DNA of 64,000 nt, from assembly GCA_940671915.1 (NCBI GenBank), contig CALNVZ010003426.1, positions 10,690,223 to 10,754,222 on the forward strand, given 5' to 3'. Position numbers and translations under genes: made by a program. Below the pieces are notes generated by a model that was not told where the DNA came from, ran no database searches, and saw only the letters and a program-made list of their open reading frames with translations. The stretch is from Paracentrotus lividus (taxonomy: Eukaryota > Echinodermata > Echinoidea > Camarodonta > Echinidae). Positions 1 to 64,000 of the stretch are shown here, one piece after another (position 1 is the stretch's first letter; each line of letters opens with the position of its first letter).

Positions 1-407
1 TGGAATCACCCAACAGATGATGAGATTGAATATTAAAATCATAATAGGTACCGTAATAATTATCATTATATCCATCATTAACAGTTTGTCGATCACTGAT
101 TGGTTAGGAGCATTTCACGTGATTTAAAATAATTCTTCTAGAAAAGAAAATTTTCATTTACCCGAGTATAGTTGGGATTACTATTTCATCCGCATAATAT
201 ATGAACGCAGCATCGATAGCGCATACATTTTACACACACTGCTATTATGACGTGCATATTTGGAGCGCGCGCTGTAAAATTAAGTCAAATCAAGAAAAGA
301 TCACCGAATGATGGTATGCCTAAATAATTAAGTTTGATCTCTCTTAAATCTAAATGTTAAACCTCTTTATTTAATTATTTAATTCAATTTTTTGATGAGG
401 GATATAA

Positions 408-553
408 AACAAATATACGTTCCTTTATTCGCAAGAATGGTTAAATCTACATGATCTTAGCTACTTGAATATCCCCATTTCCTTCAGGAAATAGAAATAT
501 TTCATTAGCTGCGATCTATAGATTTAACCATCCTTGCTCAAGGTACGTATATT
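408..553. mobile_element. Inverted-repeat element (hairpin MITE)
   Basis: Arms of about 50 bp (aagaatggttaaatctacat against its mirror around 515-550, atttaaccatccttgctcaa) flank a short loop. No coding capacity. The rest of 1-823 holds no recognisable exon. Confidence 0.6.
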
Positions 554-779
554 TCCATTATATCTTACTATTCAACTGCAATTACTGTTAGTACAGTGTA
601 TTACTACAACAGGTTTTGTTGTTATTTGTAAATAATTTTTTATGTTTATATGCCTATTTATTTTGCTATTAATTTTTGCTATGTTGCCCTTACATACATG
701 TACTTGTAATTGTAACATTTTGTAATTTTATGCAATTTGTATTATGTCTTCGAATCTGTTTTTTTTTTGTATATTTTTA

Positions 780-60074
<59,295 letters not shown>

Positions 60075-60534
60075 GGTTCTGGTCATCAAAACCAATATTG
60101 CAGGAAAAATGTAGGCCTACTCCTAAGAGTAAAAGTAAGAAGTTATTTCAGAGAATTATTGCATATCCAGCCAAAACGAAGCACAAATTATGAGATGGCT
60201 CCACCTTTCCACTGAGCTTGATCAATCCACACGTCCTGGCTTTTAACCAGTTAAGGATCAACTAAAGAAACTTTCGGGAAGACTGTGGGGGACAAACCGA
60301 TTCACCTCACGCCAGAGCCACTCGGGTCAGTCTTTGATCCAAAACGAGGCGTCTCCTCTCAGTGAAGTGACACAGAAGCGCACAATACAATGGCGTCTTT
60401 TGAAGAAAAAAAAAGACTCTTACTGCCTGCGGACTGTATTGTAAGAAAGTCTTACTATCTCTCAAGGGTGGGGAACAATAGTGAGAGTTAGTGTGATCAA
60501 AGCAGAATGGGAGAGCTTTGTCAGCTTTTACCAC

Positions 60535-60605
60535 TATGTATAGAATTGGTGCCTCACCACGCCCCGGTCCGTGGGTCTCAGGGTGGGTTTCTAGGACCAA
60601 TCAGC
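60535..60605 (-). promoter_or_regulatory. Candidate promoter-like cluster
   Basis: On the minus strand it reads TGATTGGT (inverse CCAAT), GGGGCGTGG (Sp/KLF-like) and CCAAT, followed by TTCTATACATAG, about 470 bp upstream of the start codon. The order is plausible for a promoter, but no canonical TATA box or start site can be fixed. Confidence 0.25.
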
Positions 60606-60709
60606 GAAGACGTTACTTTGGTTTTTTTACTCTTGTCATGCTTGAAGGGGCTCGGCCGTTCTTATTCTATTCGATGAATGCCGACAGTAGGCCTACCCAA
60701 GACACCTAG

Positions 60710-62678
60710 TATTCAGTTAAAAAATATTTCACGTCGATTTGGCCGGACGGTATGAGCCCCCGTTTCTAAAGTCAGGCTGATCCTAAATCAAACAATGTGA
60801 AGAGACATAGAACTTTTCAAAAGGACATCTTCTATATCAATGGTACAAATATGCAGGGTTGAATATTATTGTGTAAAGATACAGTTTGTATAAAGGGTTA
60901 CATCAGGTTTGGGGTTGCATAAGGCCACATGTCATGAGTTGGGTGTAAAATGCGTTACATGTCCAAAAAATTGTAGAAATGTTCATTGTCACAATCAAAC
61001 ATCTCTAGTTTCTTAGTAGTAAGTCAGACATGTATAAAAGTATATATATATTGAAAGCAGAGATTGAAAGGAGGATGATTAACATATTTTTGTGCCTGTA
61101 TAAGGTACGTCATAAAAGCTATACAGAGTGTTACAGGAAAAAATGGTTTGAAAAACTTCACAATTTTACGGGCGAATAATTTCTTAATCTTTTCAGCAAA
61201 TGAAATGAATCATCGTGGATTGTGTAAATAAGACGCTATGCTTCTCAAAAATATAAACTTGTAATACAAAATTATTTTTTCTAACCGCGCTACAGGGTGT
61301 CAAAAAAAAAGAAAAAAAAAATAGCTATGCAAAAAGGGCAGAAATCCTGTCTTTTACACTTGGATTACAACTCAAACAATTTTTTTTGCAAGTAATATGA
61401 TTCCACTTAATTGTGTTTTTACATGCATGCAAAGAAAATGGCGAAAAATTACAATTATTGTAATAAAATTGCATGCGACAATTTTTTATGTCTGCAATGC
61501 ATTGTCTATGAGGATGTATGCATTAAGTTTGTTTTAATTTATTAATTAATTGATTAAATTACTTTTGAGAAATCTTCTTCACATTGATCTAGAACCACAT
61601 AAATCCACAAAAGAATGATATATCACTCAACCCATACAACCAATTGGCTGCAAAGATATAACGCAGCAAACAATAAGAAAGTAACAAAAATGGGAATTCC
61701 CTATGCTTTAACACGTGCCTCCACCGTAGGATCCTCCACCGTAGGATCCTCCACCCCTTACCCTACTCCACTAAAAGTATCTTTGTATTAAAACTGTCAG
61801 CATAACGAAGCTGAAACTTCACAGACATGTAGCCTGATAAATTATCTACAATATGAATTATTGCACAGCTTATGACTGTACATCATTTTCATGCTACGTG
61901 AAATTTTTTTATAATTTTCACTCCAAAATGTAACGCCTCCACCCTTTTACAATACCCCAACTTGTGACACATGGCCATAACTAAATAAGAAGAGAGAATG
62001 GCAAAGTAAGTCGTAACTGTTTTTCAGGTATTTCATGAGTTGTCTTATACGAGCATGTTGAATAATATCAACAATTGATAATTGGCACCAATGGTATACC
62101 TGTCTTGTAATAGTTCAAATTGAAAAGATTTTTCCTGGAAGAAAAGTAAGAAAGTTACTTTTTATGAAATTTTGTAAAGTATCTTATAGTGGGTAGTGAA
62201 AATACTGGGCTTTAGCGACAGAGCAATACAAAATGTTTGCATTCCTTATAATTATTCAAATACAATATATTATCACGTATAAATATAATAGTTTATCATT
62301 ATCTACTCTTCGAAAAGATATCTTATCAAATTAGAATGCATATAATTATACAAATGGCATATACGTGATACATTTTGAATTTCATTTCTTTTTATCACAG
62401 TTAAGATAATGTTTCTTTTCAAAGTGCATAACACAAAACCTCGACTTCAATGAAATATCTTATACACAATAGTTTGCATCATACATGAAACACAACTCTA
62501 CACATTATATATTATTTATTAAGACATATTTCAGAATGACAACACAATCTGTTGATAACTATTGTACATTATTACGCAACGAAAATGATCTGGCTACCAT
62601 GACCATGATAACTGTATTTTGGAAAAGGATTGAACACCTTTGAGTGATATTGTGTTTAAAATCGCCACGTCAAGTATA
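60710..62678. other. 5' flank without recognised gene
   Basis: No open frame or exon recognised. Short cagagtgttacagg and cagggtgtcaaaa words near 61125 and 61290 hint at mariner-type ends but do not pair clearly. A 20-bp unit (ctccaccgtaggatc) is repeated at 61720-61755. Confidence 0.5.
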
Positions 62679-63572
62679 CAGTGTGTCCCACAAAAATACT
62701 AATGTCACTTTAGATGGGTATAATGTTAACAATTTCAATACTATATGAATGATATCTCTTCACCCGTAAACTACGATTCATTTTCTGCAACTGGGTGAAA
62801 TTTTTTGTGATATGGTCCAATAATCACAAAGATATGAGCATTTTTTCTTCACACACCAGGAAACCTCTCCATCCAAGTTTTGTATTAAGTAGTACCGGGT
62901 ATACCGAATAAAAGAAACCTAAAATTGATCATTAATAATTTGAAAAATATTTCAGTAGTGATTATGATATTTATATCACTGTAAAGTGCAACTCATTACC
63001 ATTGTAATGATATGTCCCTCAGCCCACCAATATGACGCATCGCTGAACCCCATTGTTTTGAAAAAGTCGTGCACAGTTGTGATTGTTCACTTTCATGCTC
63101 CACGACATGCGTTATTCGAAGGTGCTTCAAAGGAAACCCAACTTTGATCATCAATGAGTGTGAAAGTGAACCACTCACAATTTTGCAAGACATATTTAAA
63201 ACAATGGGGTTCCGTGATACATGATATTGGTGAGCTGAGAGAGGTATCATTAAAATAGTAATGAGTTACACTTTACAGTGATATAAATTTCATAATTACT
63301 ACTGAAACTTTTTTCAAAGTATTAATGATCAAACTTGGGTTTGTTTTATTCGACACATCCGTTACTTCTTAAACTTCGATGGAGAGGTTTCCAGATGTGT
63401 TTTGACAAAATGCTCATATCTTTGTGATTCTTGGACCATATCACATAAGATTTCATCCAGTTGTAGAAAACGAATTGTAGTTTACGGGTGTAAAGAAATA
63501 AACAATATAATTTTGTAATCTTAATATTATACCCATCTAAAGTGCCATTAGCATTTTTTGTGAGACACACTG
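62679..63572. mobile_element. 894-bp foldback element
   Basis: Nearly the whole element is one palindrome centred near 63126. cagtgtgtcccacaaaaata at the left is mirrored by ttttttgtgagacacactg at the right, and matching blocks (gatatggtccaa, tcacaaagatatgagcattt, aaacctctccatc, tttatatcactgtaaagtg, accccattgtttt) continue inward on both sides. TA flanks. No intact transposase. Confidence 0.88.
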
Positions 63573-64000
63573 TATAAATTATATTGGTTTAGTCAAGACA
63601 GTCTGAACATTCTTATGAAACAGCCAAATAAATAATAATTAGAAGAAGAATAAGAATTTTTGGTAATGTATTTCAGAAAATAAAAATAAAATCTGCAATT
63701 AAACAAATAAAAAGCATGCAATAATGTTAAAAGACCCCAATTATAGTAATTTATGGAATAACAATATACAAAACGATAATTTTAATTTTTTTTTTTCATT
63801 TCCATCTTATGGAAATAGTATGTCTATACACATGATATATGCGTGAGGTACACAAAAAGGATCCACTGAGATTGCGTACAACTCCAGCCCGCTTCGTATT
63901 ATTACATTTTACAATTAAATGGAGCCGTTGATGATGGGAACATCATAAACTTCTCACCTAATGACAAACTATCATTTAACAATAACACCTGATGTCTAAA
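63573..64000. other. Right edge of window
   Basis: AT-rich, no feature recognised. Confidence 0.5.

Noticed and set aside
60307..60600. Minus-strand open frame of 97 codons upstream of exon 1
   Set aside because: No domain, no splice link into exon 1, overlaps the promoter-like cluster; best taken as chance or 5' untranslated sequence.
61125..61310. Possible mariner-like element
   Set aside because: Two end-like words in the same orientation; no matching inverted partner was found.

Overview
The window is animal genomic DNA dominated by one giant, intron-rich gene on the minus strand. Its first coding exon lies near 60.07 kb. Its last exon seen here ends at 824, and the gene continues past position 1. 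The domain mix (hyalin repeats, or HYR, plus EGF and CUB), small introns full of short inverted-repeat elements, and the repeat types point to an echinoderm, most likely a sea urchin. That identification is inference; no species-specific marker was checked.

In transcript order I can join 53 coding exons: signal peptide (60,005-60,074), a 9.0-kb first intron, one EGF-like domain (50,855-50,980), a CUB domain on two exons (49,208-50,089), 40 HYR domains H1-H40 (7,543-48,635), and ten EGF-like domains E2-E11 (824-6,882). Together they code for about 3,990 residues. Almost every intron is phase 1 and almost every HYR is one exon of 249-258 nt, so exons can be lost or duplicated without shifting frame. 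The layout suggests a secreted adhesive matrix protein, such as a hyaline-layer or apical-lamina component. It is hyalin-like in the middle and resembles the EGF-CUB-EGF plan of the fibropellins at the ends.

The HYR array has internal structure. A four-domain unit (types D-A-B-C) recurs at H11-H14, H15-H18, H26-H29 and H30-H33. Two clusters, H2-H9 and H19-H24, have lost both conserved cysteines. H19-H21 carry frameshifting indels. Several decayed exon fragments lie in the introns. H30 alone is split by an extra phase-0 intron at a CAG|GT site. Four EGF domains carry an extra cysteine pair and are flanked by EGFs that each hold one half of that pair.

The introns hold many non-autonomous DNA elements (palindromic MITEs, Tc1- and pogo-like ends, an 894-bp foldback), a LINE fragment, a tRNA-derived SINE, a 132-bp satellite and an 11-bp minisatellite. 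The 5' flank (60-64 kb) has no recognisable second gene.
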